Assembly: GCA_013399855.1 (NCBI GenBank)
Contig: VXAY01004120.1
Location: 1-64,000, forward strand
Origin: Oxyruncus cristatus
Lineage: Eukaryota; Chordata; Aves; Passeriformes; Cotingidae
Reading direction: 5' to 3'
DNA: 64,000 bases
Under the pieces are notes generated by a model that worked only from the letters and a program-made list of their open reading frames with translations, searched no databases and had not been told where the DNA came from. Below, one piece after another: positions 12,301 through 22,727 of this stretch. Each line of letters opens with the position of its first letter. The first letter of the stretch is position 1. The position numbers and the translations under genes were made by a program.

Positions 12301-14050
12301 AAATGTCTTTTTGAAAATGGGACTCTTGTTCCAAAGCCACTAAAGTGCCTTTGAAAAATTTCCTTCCCTATTACTGACTGCAGTGGACTGTTTCAGTGAT
12401 GTCTAGCTTCCTTTAAAGCAGGGCAAAATTAGAGTCTAAATGTTGTGTGCCTGGCTAATAAACTGTATTGTAATTAGTACCTTGGGGAGGCAGGAACTAG
12501 GGAAAAGCCAAGTATAAAGAGAATTAACTTCATGTAGAAACTGTCTGGAAAGGATGAGTGAAGAACTGGAAGGAGATGAAAACACAGAATTTGAAATGGC
12601 TGCGGAGGTTGAGAGAAACCAGATTGGGAAAAGTACAAGGAGAGAAGAGAGAGTGCTCATGTTGGTTGCAGTAACCATTGGTTGGCAAATGCCTCTGGCT
12701 TTGTGTTGAATGTTGAATGCAAAACCATTCCCATTCTGCAGTGCCTGAATGCTGGATTCCTCCCAGAATTTGGTGTGCCCCTGCCATAGGAGCAGTGGAA
12801 CCACTATGGGAACCCCTCTCCTATTGTTCTTTTGCTCAAGTCAGACTCTCATAGGTAAGTGGAAGAGGTGGGGACTTCTGTTTTCCTTGATGTGTTCTCA
12901 CTGAAGTTTTGCAGGGTCTGGTGATTCTGCAGTGAATAGATTTAAGATCACCTTCAAGCCCTGACTTGTCTGTTTGCACCATGGCCCCCCGTACTCACCT
13001 CCCAGCCTGCCCCGTTCCTTAGTGGGATGTTTGGCAGCAGCCGGCATGCGGCTTCTGTTCATACCCTTGGCTTTGCACAGAGATGCTGAGAAAGGAGAAG
13101 TGAGTTGTTTGTGAACGGCTTTGTAGGAGGGTGTTACTTAGCAAATAAGCAGGATGACACGGACAGCTCTTGTGTGGGCTGCAGAGTGCGAGGTGGGACT
13201 AAGCAAGCATCACATGTGGCTTTGGGACAAGCTCGGGGTGTTGCTAATTAGGTGCTAGAGAGACCCCAATTCTACCTGTAGAGATTTACAGTTATGTGGT
13301 AATTCTTTTATGAGTTGTTACAAAGTGCTGTGGCCATTTTGTTGGTTCCCTTTTAAACTGGCTTCCTTCCTCCCAAGGCTTACTAAATTAAAGCATTTCA
13401 TACAGTGGTTGAGGAGAAAAGCCTCAAACTTCTCCCTAAGCCGAGTTCCCATTTCCTTTAGCCAGGCCTCCTTGCTGCTGGGTAGGGAGTGGAGCAGGAG
13501 AGATATCAGCAGAGCCAGAGCAGATGAAGAGAAAAGTAGTAGGACTTCTCAGAAAAGCCCTCCTCTCTCAGTATATAGCCTTTATATAATCACCGTTGTC
13601 CTCCAACCATGAAAACTGAGTTCAGCTTTCTTCAAAGCATTTATTAATGCCGGCTCAGAGTGTCCTGCCTGTGTCACTTCTGCCCTGGTTCATGCCTGGC
13701 AGCTGGGAATGCTTCTGCAACCAGCTCCGCAGGCCTTGCTTCTTCATCTGCACTCTGGCATAATTCAGATGCAATCCTTAGCCCCGAGTTCAGATCTTGA
13801 TCATAAATTAAGACAACCTGTCATGCAAAGAAAGGGCTTCATGTTTTCTCGTCAGGCTTGCATCATGGTTTCTGCTGTGGTAAGTCACTCTGTTTATAGT
13901 AGAAAGCCTTCTTTGCAGGCATGGAAGTGTTGTGTTAGGAAGTGTTTTATTAGATAAACAAGCAAACTTGCATTCAGCTGTGGAGGTGGAGAAGTGAGGG
14001 TGTTGCAATGTGACAGCTTGGGATCCCGCCTCTCCAGTGGTAGTACATAG

Positions 14051-14085
14051 TCCATATGATAGTATATATATCCATATGATAGTAT
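14051..14085 (+). repeat. Direct repeat, 15-bp unit with 20-bp period
   Basis: TCCATATGATAGTAT occurs at 14051-14065 and 14071-14085, separated by ATATA. It is a local tandem-type duplication in AT-rich intron. Confidence 0.85.
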
Positions 14086-16428
14086 TTTTCCTGTTAAGAG
14101 TCTTCCAGAGACATGAGTTTCATTTCCTCTACTTCACTGGAACCTGGCGTGATGGTGCCCAGTTTGCAGAGTACTGGACATGGGTGAATTTTGCTGCCAG
14201 TTCTGTAAATGGCCAACAGTGCTGCAGGAGCCTACATTTGAATTACACACAGTTTAAATTCCTGTTCACCTGGCTTTGTACACCTGTTTGCTGGCCACAG
14301 GAAAAAAACAAGATCCATCTCTGAACACGTCAAGGATGCTCCAACAGCTTTCCCCGGGCTGTTTACTTTGACAGAGCTGAGTGGCTGCCCCTTCTCATGA
14401 ACCCCTGCTGCTGCACACTTATTCCACACGGAATTCTTCATCCTCCAGGTTTGAAATGTGCCAGTGGCACCATTCTGTGCTACGGTTTTTAAAGCACACA
14501 AAAATGCAGCAAACAGGGCTGAGGGTTGAACTTCTTTGCATGCTTATGCATTACTTGGCTGCCAGTGACAATGACATAATATTTAAAACTAAGTAAAGAT
14601 TCAAACATCCACTGGCTTCATTGCATGTGTGCTACTCAAGAAAAGTGTAGGCTACAAATGGATTCTGGCACTGGGTGTTTTTATGTAGATACCTTGTCAG
14701 AGACTAAAATATCACCTGCCTTCACACAGTGAGGTGGATGTTGAACAGCAGACTTGGAGGCAGAAAGCTTGTGTGGACACCAAGTCTGCAGCTGTGATTA
14801 TATCACTGTAGGTTGGGACTTAAAAAAATTTAAAAAAATGTAAATTTTGGCCATGATGTGCATCTGTTTCAAAGCAACAGAAAAAGCCTTTCAGGTTTTT
14901 TCTAGGCAGTTTGGTGTGGCCTGGTGCTCTGTACTTGTATCTGCTTTGAGCTGTTAGTGACTCACACCGACTTTCTGTGATGAATGTGAGGGGGTAGCTG
15001 CAAATGACACCCCAGTGATCTTTTTGTTCACACCCCTCTAAATGGGGCAGTGCTCATTCTTTTCCTCGGGGCAGCCAGGAAAGGGGGTCAGTCCATTGTG
15101 TCCCGTGCAGGATCCTTAGGAAGCAAATGAGGAAGGTATTGACAGCCCCCGCTGCTGTTTGCTGCAATGAGTGCCTGGATTAGAGATTAGTTTTTTTTTT
15201 TATGTAGCATATTTGGTCAGTATGGATCCCAGTTTCACTAGAGTAGTGGAAAATACACGTTTAGCTTTCAGAGGCACATGACATTTTCTCTGTTTTAAGC
15301 TATTTTGAAGCAACCTGTGGCTTTTCTCTGATGTATCGGCTCCTGACCAAACAGGATATCTTCTGTGGGTGCTGAGTACTCTTTGCTCTGTTTGCAATGT
15401 GCAACAGCATGTAGCATCGCTGTGTTTGTGGCATAGCTGTGAAATCCTCCAAAGGGTTGCCCAGGTGCACTTGATTTGTGCCCTGCGTTGGCTGAGGACC
15501 AGTGGCACAGGATGCTGTGGCTACTGAAATGTGGGGAGGAGATGCACAGTGGTTTGCAAGAGATGGCAGAAAAGTTTTCTGTGCGATGCTGGAGAGAAGA
15601 GGTTGCCAGAAGTGTATGTTTTGCCTCAGCTGGGAGCGTGATGTGCTGTTTCTCTTGTTGCATGGTGCAAACCCCTCTCTTCTCAGACCCCTGAAAATCC
15701 TGACCTTGAATGTGTTCTTAATTTGGACTGTGTCAGTAACCTCAGAGCTGGTCACTAGAATATAAAATTAATTTTTCACACCAGTGAGGCATAGATGCGA
15801 GCTGCAAACTCCTCATGGCACCCGTACAGTAACTTGCAGATTTTCAAGTGCTGCCCTAGAAACAGCACAGGCACATGCAGCAACAGCCAAACTAATAACA
15901 CCCTACTTTCAGCAGTGGTTCAGCTGCAGCATCTATTATCCCTGTCATGTGAATGCAAATTTCTATGCAGAGATGATTTCCAGACCTTGAGCAGAGCCAG
16001 CTTGGGTGTGTTCATATCACCACCCTTTTTTTTGCTTTCCCTTATGTTCATGTGCCCAAAGCCAGCACGGGTGTTGGCATCTGCGGTGAGAACATATTTT
16101 AAGTTTCCACTGACTTTACTGGACCAGGAATGTTGTTCAAAGAAATGATCAGCAGCCTGAGACGGGAGGTCCCAATGTCCTCACTACTTCAGTGGAGTGA
16201 GGAGCAGCAAGGAGCACTGTTCCCTGGGGCTGGGCAAAGGATATTAAGCTTGTTGCCCTGCTCCCCACCATCCAATGGGGGAGGAGTGGGCAAAATGCCA
16301 AGGAAACTGCGTTTTTAAAAAAGTGTTCATCTCAATGCTGGAATTGTGGAGCAGAAAAACATCAGAGCAGAGGATCAGCATCGTTCCCTTGGGCTTGAAA
16401 CCTGAGCGTGGTGGCTGTGCTGTCAGCT

Positions 16429-16443
16429 GGGAGGGTGGGTGGG
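16429..16443 (+). other. Compact G-quadruplex motif with single-base loops
   Basis: GGGAGGGTGGGTGGG: four G-triplets joined by loops of one base each (A, T, T). This is the arrangement known to form the most stable parallel quadruplexes. It lies on the coding strand of intron 1, so the nascent SLCO3A1 pre-mRNA would carry the same G-rich sequence. Confidence 0.75.
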
Positions 16444-17276
16444 AAGGAGGACTAAGCCTGTGGGTACCAGCTCTATGGGGAGGAGAGTTTGCCTCCAGCT
16501 ATGGGATGCCATTTGCTCTGTCCCACGTGGCTGCTGGAAGAGAGGGGGAAGTGACACCTGAAGAAGTGGATGGAGACATGTGGAAGCAGTGGTGTTGTTT
16601 CTGGCATGGTCACTTTGGCTCTTCAAGGAATCTTGTGTTTCCTGGCGCCGTGATGGAGACAGTGGGAGATGGTTTGCGTTTGTTTTCCTTTGGGAACATA
16701 GTTGCCAGGCAATTATTTTACACCCTGTAGCACTGCAGACATGTCTCTTCAAGTCCAATCTATTACCACATAACTGAGAAAATGTATTTTACATTAAAAA
16801 GAAGCCTTTTAAAATGGCCCTTCAGGCATAAAGTCAATGTGTTTTCTATATATAACCCTGTATTATTAATACAGTGAACTTATCTGTAGACTCTATGGGT
16901 GAATATGACTTGATCATTGGAGATACGAACAATATGATATTCATTTTCAATGCACTGTGTCTCTGACTCCATAATGGTGCTTCCAGCCTTCAGTTCATTT
17001 TTTAGTGATAAAGTGGAGCAATAGTGTGAAACAGGTCTGTGGATTATATTTTTGCTGAACATTAATATAAAATAAACAGCCTATACAGAAAACAAATTTA
17101 CCTCGGTTCAGAAATGCCAAGATCTGTAGATTTGGGACAGACAGGAATGATGAATGTGAGCATGTATTATTGAAATAAGTCTAGAATGGCAAGGTATAAG
17201 CTTCTGTGGATTTAGTTACAGGATGCACAATATAAGTTGCTTTGGCTGGAAAATTTTAAGGCGGTGATTGATTTCG

Positions 17277-17293
17277 TTTTTTTTTTTTTTTTT
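17277..17293 (+). repeat. Homopolymer T tract (17 bases)
   Basis: An uninterrupted run of 17 T is followed by further pyrimidine-rich sequence to about 17309. It may be a simple repeat or the tail of a retroposed sequence on the minus strand. I recognised no element beside it. Confidence 0.85.
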
Positions 17294-20200
17294 CCCTTTT
17301 TCCTTTTTGATGTGGGTCATTTATCACTGTGTGCCTCATGTGATATTTTTTCCTTTCTCAATCATTGAAGACTGTTTTAGGGTGGTGGTAAGGGGTCCCT
17401 TTAGCCCAGGCCTTTTTGAAGTTAGTCTCTGAAGTCATCTGATACAAATGCATGTATGCAGCCTGCTGTGGCTTGGTAAGAAGAGAAGATAGTGCCATCA
17501 TGATATAAGTTTTGATTCTTGTTATTGTATGTCACAGTGTGTTCACATAAAGGCAGAAAGCTGAGTTACATGATCTTTCTAGATGCCCAGCCTGCTTTCT
17601 GCATGAAAAAGGTGTGCAGGTACCCAAACTGGTTTAGTTTGTGGTGGTCCAGTTGACTGCTCCGGTGTAGAACTAACCTGGAGGGAGGAGCATGAATTTG
17701 TGCAGTAACAACAGCTGCACAGTCCTGATGATGTCTCTGATGCCGTAGCTCGATCTAGTGGAGCTGCTCTTAAAAGCTGGGTGGGAGATGTCTGGGGTGG
17801 TGGAAATGGGAATCATGGAAAAAGGCAGTGAGGCTGGCACGACTGAGGTGAAGTATTTGCTGGTCAGAGCCACTCTGACCTGCAGGACAGACATGAGGAC
17901 ATAAGGGTTGCAGGCAGGGTTCAGCTGTCTTTAGCACAGGTGCATTCCCATAGGAAGCTGTAGCTTTAGTGCTGTCCCCATTATCGTGGGTTCTGGCATT
18001 TGCCATGATTCCAGGGCTGGCCCTGCCTCTGTCCTCGTTCCTGCTATGGACTTGTCTGGTCCTGTGGGTGGTTTCACACCGTTGACTTCCTGGGGTCAGA
18101 CCACATGTCTCTGGTGTAGCTTGCCTGCATGAGTTCTGCTGGATGTTGTACTGGCTTCCTGGTACCGTTCTGAACTTAGGTTAGAAGCTTTTTTTAACTA
18201 AATATCCTCTCAATCAGCTCTTTCCATCCCTGGCAAAACAGCCAGTTTAAGTTGACATGAGCTGGGAAATAGCAGCTTCACAGCTAATAAGGTGTGCTCC
18301 CGGTGTTTCCCGCTATGTTGTAGCAGGAGGTTGTCCATCTGAAGCCACTTCCCTGCACCCCTGCTATTAAACCAGCATCCAAGAGAGCTGTGCTCTTGAA
18401 TGATCAACCTGGTCTCAGCACACAGGGACTCTCTATAATCCTTACAGCCTTTTCACATGATGTCAGTATGTTACAGGCACCTGTGCCTTTTGCAACATTT
18501 TATGTAACTCTCGATAAACAGAGTTGGTGTTTGGGAGCGGTGATGGCTGATCTGCTGGGGAGCAGGCTTGTGAAAAGAAATATGGGCAGTACAGTGCTCT
18601 TCTATTTCACAGTTACAAGGGCACCAGGGGCATCCCACGTGGAAACTGAAGGTATTTAGTCAGGTTCTACCTCATGTACGGGAAGTCCCATCAGGATGGG
18701 ACATAGAAGCATCATTCGCATGAGAGAATGGTTCTAGTCATGGGCAGGGGCTTATTTTGAATAAATGCAGGCAACATCTCTGCTGTGATAATGCTGATTT
18801 TGTAGTTGGTCTTTGTAAGGTCACAGCCAATGTCATAGTAGGAATTTGGGCTGTGCCCTCTGGGTGTAATGCAGTTATGTTCCTGTTGTTCTCTGGCTAA
18901 AAATCTGCATGTTGACAGTTTATTTCCCAGCCCTATTTTTATTTTGGGATTTAGGGTTTTTTTTTTTCCCCTCGCTGTGTGACTTGTCAGTGTTTTGAGG
19001 CTTTTCTGCTGATGCTGGTCTCAGCACTTTGTACTTCGATGCTCTTTCTCTCTGGATGCTCAAGGATGGTATGATGGATTTGTTCTTTCACCATACCCCC
19101 CTACTCCTCATAACCCACTTAGTAAAGGAAGAGCTGGTACCACTGGGTAACAGTGCTACAGTCAGAAGGAGCACACTGGGAAATGCAGTGTGGTCTGGCC
19201 AAAAGAATAAGGAAAACTGTCAGCTTTTATCAGAAGGATTGGAGTTTGCTTTGTGTTGCCATCCTTCTCCTCCTTTTATTTCAGGCTCTTCACCAATGTA
19301 AAGCAAGAAAGTGATAGGGGATGGTGAGACTCTTTTTCCCTATTTTGAGTGGTTTAGCTGTTGTGAAAAGAAAAAGAACTACTGAAGTTCCACTGAAATA
19401 ACAGCGGAATGAAAATTGGGACTGGTTTTAGTTCCCAGGTTTGTCACCAATTTACTGTCTCTGTCACTGTGAATTGCACTTAAAAATGGTTTGGTATTTT
19501 TATCTGAAATCCAGCTGTCCAGAATCTGACCCTTCTGAGGCCTGGCACCCAAGTGTTTCTGAACACTATCCCACTTTCTAGCCACTTATATATATATGTA
19601 TGGTAAAAGCCTAAAATTTGGCAACCAGGTCAAAATGTGGGAGACATCCAAAGCTAGTTAATACCAGTTCGCCTTGGGAAATCACTTCTGTTGGCTTTCA
19701 GTCTTCCAGCCTAAATTATTCCATCAGAACTTAATTTTGTTTACTGTACTTGTCTCATTAATGGTTGGCTCTCTACCTCAGTTTACACAGCTGTAATGAG
19801 TAATCATGAGTTTTCTATCTAGGTACAGCTCAGAAATGAGCACCATAGACATGATTTTGCATGGTCAGAGTTACATATTCATCTTGAAGAGATTCCCCAT
19901 TCTGCCAAAATTGGTGTTCTTGGAACCCTAGCTGTAGCTGAGTTCCTCTAGGGAGTGCTGGAGGTGGTAGCATAAAGGAGGGTTCCTATTGCCAGGGCTT
20001 TGCATTGCTTAAAGTTCGGTGTTTGCTGTGTGGTGTTCAGGCCAGAAGTCCCACCAGACTGACTGCACCACCATTAGATCATACCTTGCAGTAAAAGCAG
20101 TCCTGTGTTGTGCGTGACAAATACCAACACAGTGTTTTCTAGCAGTGTCTGCCCCCACCTGCTCTGCTCTGCCCTGGCTCCCGTGGAGTTCTGGGAGCAG

Positions 20201-20884
20201 CAGTGTCCCTGTTAGGTGTGAGCTCGAGCACAGCTCGCAGAGCCGAGGTCGCTGGAGCGGGGACAGGCTGTGCTGTGCCCTCACGCAGAGAACATTGTTT
20301 TCCCTCATGAATCACAGAGCTGTTTCATCCCAACAGGGACCTGCACCTGGTGTCGCAGGTGAAGTGGTGATCTCTTCTGCCTTTGACACGCACATCCTCA
20401 CTTGGCTTTGGTGTGGGAAGAACTATTGCTCTTGCACTGCCTTCAGTCACAGGGTTTGATTTTTTTTAGGTTTTTCCTCCTTTCCTTCCTTAGTTCTTGG
20501 CTCTGTAGTGGGGGAGGATTACAGTGGCAAAATAAAATAGCAGCCTGTATGAGAAGAAGGCTGAATTTTCAGAAAACATTACAACAGTCCAGTTTTGGAG
20601 ATCTGACTTGGACTTTGGGAGCTCTTGCTTATGCAAAGCAGCAGAAGTGGGTTGTTTCCATTTCCCATTTTGTTGCCGACAGGGCTGTCTTTGTCCAGCT
20701 GTGCCCTGGTGTACCCTAGCAGAGGTTAACTGCCCCTGGAGAAGAGCTGCTGTCAGAATACTTTAAAGTCGGTCAGACTGGCTCCTGCTTCGTGAGGTTT
20801 ATCAGCAAAGATTTTAAGTGCCTCCAGTGGGAGGCTATTTTTATTCTATCCAGGGGCTACCTTCTGCTCTGAGGTCTTTTTCAC

Positions 20885-20897
20885 TTTTTTTTTTTTT
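20885..20897 (+). repeat. Homopolymer T tract (13 bases)
   Basis: An uninterrupted run of 13 T lies in intron 1, about 300 bases before the old CR1 remnant. No recognisable element adjoins it. Confidence 0.85.
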
Positions 20898-21197
20898 GGA
20901 ATAGAGAAACCTGCCTCTTTTAGGACAACCTTAAATATCTTCATCTTTTCTTGTCTGAAAACTGAATAGATTTTTATTCAAGGTAAAAGTTTTTGGCATT
21001 TCTGTGACATGTTCAAGATTTCTTTTGTTACTTTTTTTACTGTACAAGAGGCACACTGCCATAGACATGAGAATGCCCTGTGTTTTCCCTTGAGCAGGCT
21101 TGATGGCAAGTGAGGTACCTAATGGTTCATCCTTCATGCTCTGATCAGTGCTATGACTGTTGCAGAAAATCCACATTGTGTTTCATTGCACCATGTA

Positions 21198-21612
21198 ATC
21201 AAGATTGGAAGAGCTCTCAAGAGATGATCTGGTTCATTTTCCTGCGCTATGGCAAGATCAGTCATACCTGTGCCTTTCCTGACAGATGCTGGTCTGTGTT
21301 CTTTTACAGACCTATGCAGCTTCTCCAGGCAGCATATTTCAGTGCCTCAGAATCCTTACCAGTAAAAGTCTCCCCACCTTGTATTTAACTGGAATCATCT
21401 CTACTGCAGTTTAAACTTGTCACTTCTTGTCCTGTCCATTTGAATTCAAAGAACAGGTTATTCCTTTTCGCAGCAATGTTAAATATTTGAAGACTATTCA
21501 TGTGCTTCTCTCTTCTTAGTGTTAAATAACACCTATTTATTAAATCATCCCTTCTTCATGGTGGATTTAAATCTTCTATGTAAACCTTAATTGGCCTGTC
21601 TTCTCAAAAATA
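21198..21612 (-). mobile_element. Old CR1-type LINE fragment (antisense)
   Basis: About 400 bases follow, in order, the landmarks of the reverse complement of an ancient CR1 3' region. These are 'ggaagagctctcaagagatgatctgg' (consensus-like 'ggacctcaagaggtcatctag'), 'tttcctgacagatg', 'caggcagcatatttcagtgc', 'ctgcagtttaa', 'cacttcttgtcctg', 'atttgaagactatt' and a degraded distal end. It is much more diverged than the other CR1 pieces in the window and resembles the broadly shared sauropsid CR1 lineages rather than the young avian ones. It is noncoding debris about 640 bases upstream of exon 2 and antisense to the gene. Edges are approximate. Confidence 0.8.
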
Positions 21613-22220
21613 CTCTGTGACGACTCCAGTCATTAACTAATCCACAAACAGTTTAAACCCTTTGATCAGCATTTTATTTATATACTTTAGTAGAATCTTT
21701 CTGTGCCAGCCAAACCGCCTATTTGTACATCACTGTCTCCAGCTGACTTGTGCTGGTGTGCAAGCAAAGTATCCACAGGGTTTTCTGTTGCTCCCTAACT
21801 GCAGTTTCTTCTAAAGGGAAGGTTGGGTGCCCAGCATGATGTGAGGCTTGGTGTGGTTTGTGCCTTGGTTCTGTGGGACAGTGCTCTGTGAAGGTTGTGC
21901 CTTCAAATAGAAAGTGAGCCCAAAGAAAGATTAACCAATCACAGAGTCTTGGGTGTCTGCAGGCATCCAAAATATACATTGATGGTCGCAGGAATTTGGA
22001 AATGGACACGTGCTCAGACAGGTGGTAGGCTGTGAAATGTCACTTGGTATTAGGACCTTTTGATGTGGCTGTATATGAATAGTCAGGTCATGCTTGGAGG
22101 TCAACTACTATACTGTGATTTGGGTGCCCTTGATGTGTATGTTGTTGGGTCCAAGGAAAAGTCAAGGAAATTTACACTTTAGCAGTACACATGGGGAGGG
22201 CAGAAGGCAGGTCATATTCC

Positions 22221-22255
22221 CTTTCAGTAATTTTCTCTGGATTTCTCTGTTGCAG
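22221..22255 (+). other. SLCO3A1: 3' splice site (acceptor) of SLCO3A1 exon 2
   Basis: A pyrimidine-rich tract (TTTTCTCTGG ATTTCTCTGTTG) ends in CAG at 22253-22255. TTCAGTAA at 22223-22230, about 26 bases upstream, is a plausible branch-point region. The exon is called to begin at 22256 because the encoded protein matches SLCO3A1 from this codon on. The exon itself opens with GTGAGT, so the junction reads CAG|GTGAGT, which is also a perfect 5' splice-site match. A second AG at 22259-22260 could act as a tandem acceptor, but it has no better support. Confidence 0.9.
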
Positions 22256-22721
22256 GTGAGTGTTTTAACCACCTTGGAGCGGCGATTCAACCTTCAGAGT
22301 GCTGACGTGGGCGTCATTGCCAGCAGCTTCGAGATCGGCAACCTGGCCCTCATCCTCTTTGTGAGCTACTTCGGAGCCCGAGGACACCGGCCACGCTTAA
22401 TAGGATGTGGAGGGATAGTCATGGCCTTGGGTGCCCTCCTTTCCGCGTTGCCTGAATTTCTGACCCACCAGTACGAATATGAGTCGGGAGAAATACGCTG
22501 GGGGGCTGAAGGGAGGGATGTGTGTGCTGTCAACGGGTCCTCCAGCGATGAGGGACCAGACCCGGACCTTATCTGCAGGAATAGAACTGCTACCAACATG
22601 ATGTACTTGCTGCTCATTGGAGCACAGGTCCTCCTGGGCATTGGTGCTACCCCTGTCCAGCCCCTGGGAGTTTCCTACATCGACGACCACGTGAGGCGGA
22701 AAGATTCCTCCCTGTACATAG
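22256..22721 (+). CDS. SLCO3A1: SLCO3A1 coding exon 2 (OATP3A1 / OATP-D, partial)
   Basis: This internal exon of 466 bases encodes 155 codons plus the first base of a Gly codon (phase 0 in, phase 1 out). From memory it is near-identical to human SLCO3A1 at about residues 61-215 of roughly 710. SLCO3A1 is a sodium-independent plasma-membrane carrier of organic anions such as prostaglandins and thyroxine (OATP family, 12 helices). Exon residues 17-40 (DVGVIASSFEIGNLALILFV...) form TM2, and the GARGHRPR turn follows. Residues about 46-69 (LIGCGGIVMALGALLSALPE) form TM3, and 115-138 (MMYLLLIGAQVLLGIGATPV) form TM4. Residues 70-114 are extracellular loop 2, with two N-glycosylation sequons, NGS (codon at 22532) and NRT (codon at 22580). 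The exon ends in IDDHVRRKDSSLYI. No frameshift or stop interrupts it. The family signature near TM6 and all other exons lie outside the window. Loop 2 seems to differ from human at a few positions (EYES, AVNGSSSDE). Confidence 0.97.
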
Positions 22722-22727
22722 GTAAGG
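22719..22727 (+). other. SLCO3A1: 5' splice site (donor) of SLCO3A1 exon 2
   Basis: The junction reads TAG|GTAAGG, with the GT at 22722-22723, a near-consensus donor. It splits a Gly codon after its first base, as expected if the next exon continues with Ile-Leu-Phe-Thr as in the human protein. If intron 2 were retained, the frame would run on as Gly-Lys-Ala-Leu-Arg-Thr-Ser-Arg and stop at TGA 22745-22747. Confidence 0.93.

Larger units (their letters stand above)
9311..21197. other. Intron 1 block without genes, 9311-21197
   Basis: Unique-looking intron. It contains a direct repeat at 14051-14085, a compact G-quadruplex motif at 16429-16443, an 11-T tract at 15191-15201, the T17 tract at 17277-17293, the T13 tract at 20885-20897 and a splice-site-like junction at 12853-12860. 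Open frames up to about 151 codons (15300-15755 minus, 16275-16730 plus) have no recognisable product and no supporting splice or start context. Confidence 0.7.
1..22255 (+). other. SLCO3A1: SLCO3A1 intron 1, 3' portion
   Basis: Everything upstream of the exon 2 acceptor is inferred to be intron 1 of the same + strand gene. The exon starts in phase 0 with Val-Ser-Val-Leu, which in the human protein directly follows the residues I recall exon 1 ending with (Ala-Tyr-Leu). No sequence resembling the SLCO3A1 N-terminus or any other known protein was found in this stretch on either strand. The 5' end of the intron is outside the window. Confidence 0.85.

Noticed and set aside
22094..22255. Open frame upstream of exon 2 with an in-frame ATG, continuous with the SLCO3A1 coding frame
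   Set aside because: The 54 codons correspond to intron sequence including the polypyrimidine tract. They show no similarity to the SLCO3A1 N-terminus and have no recognisable promoter. An alternative first exon would need transcript evidence.
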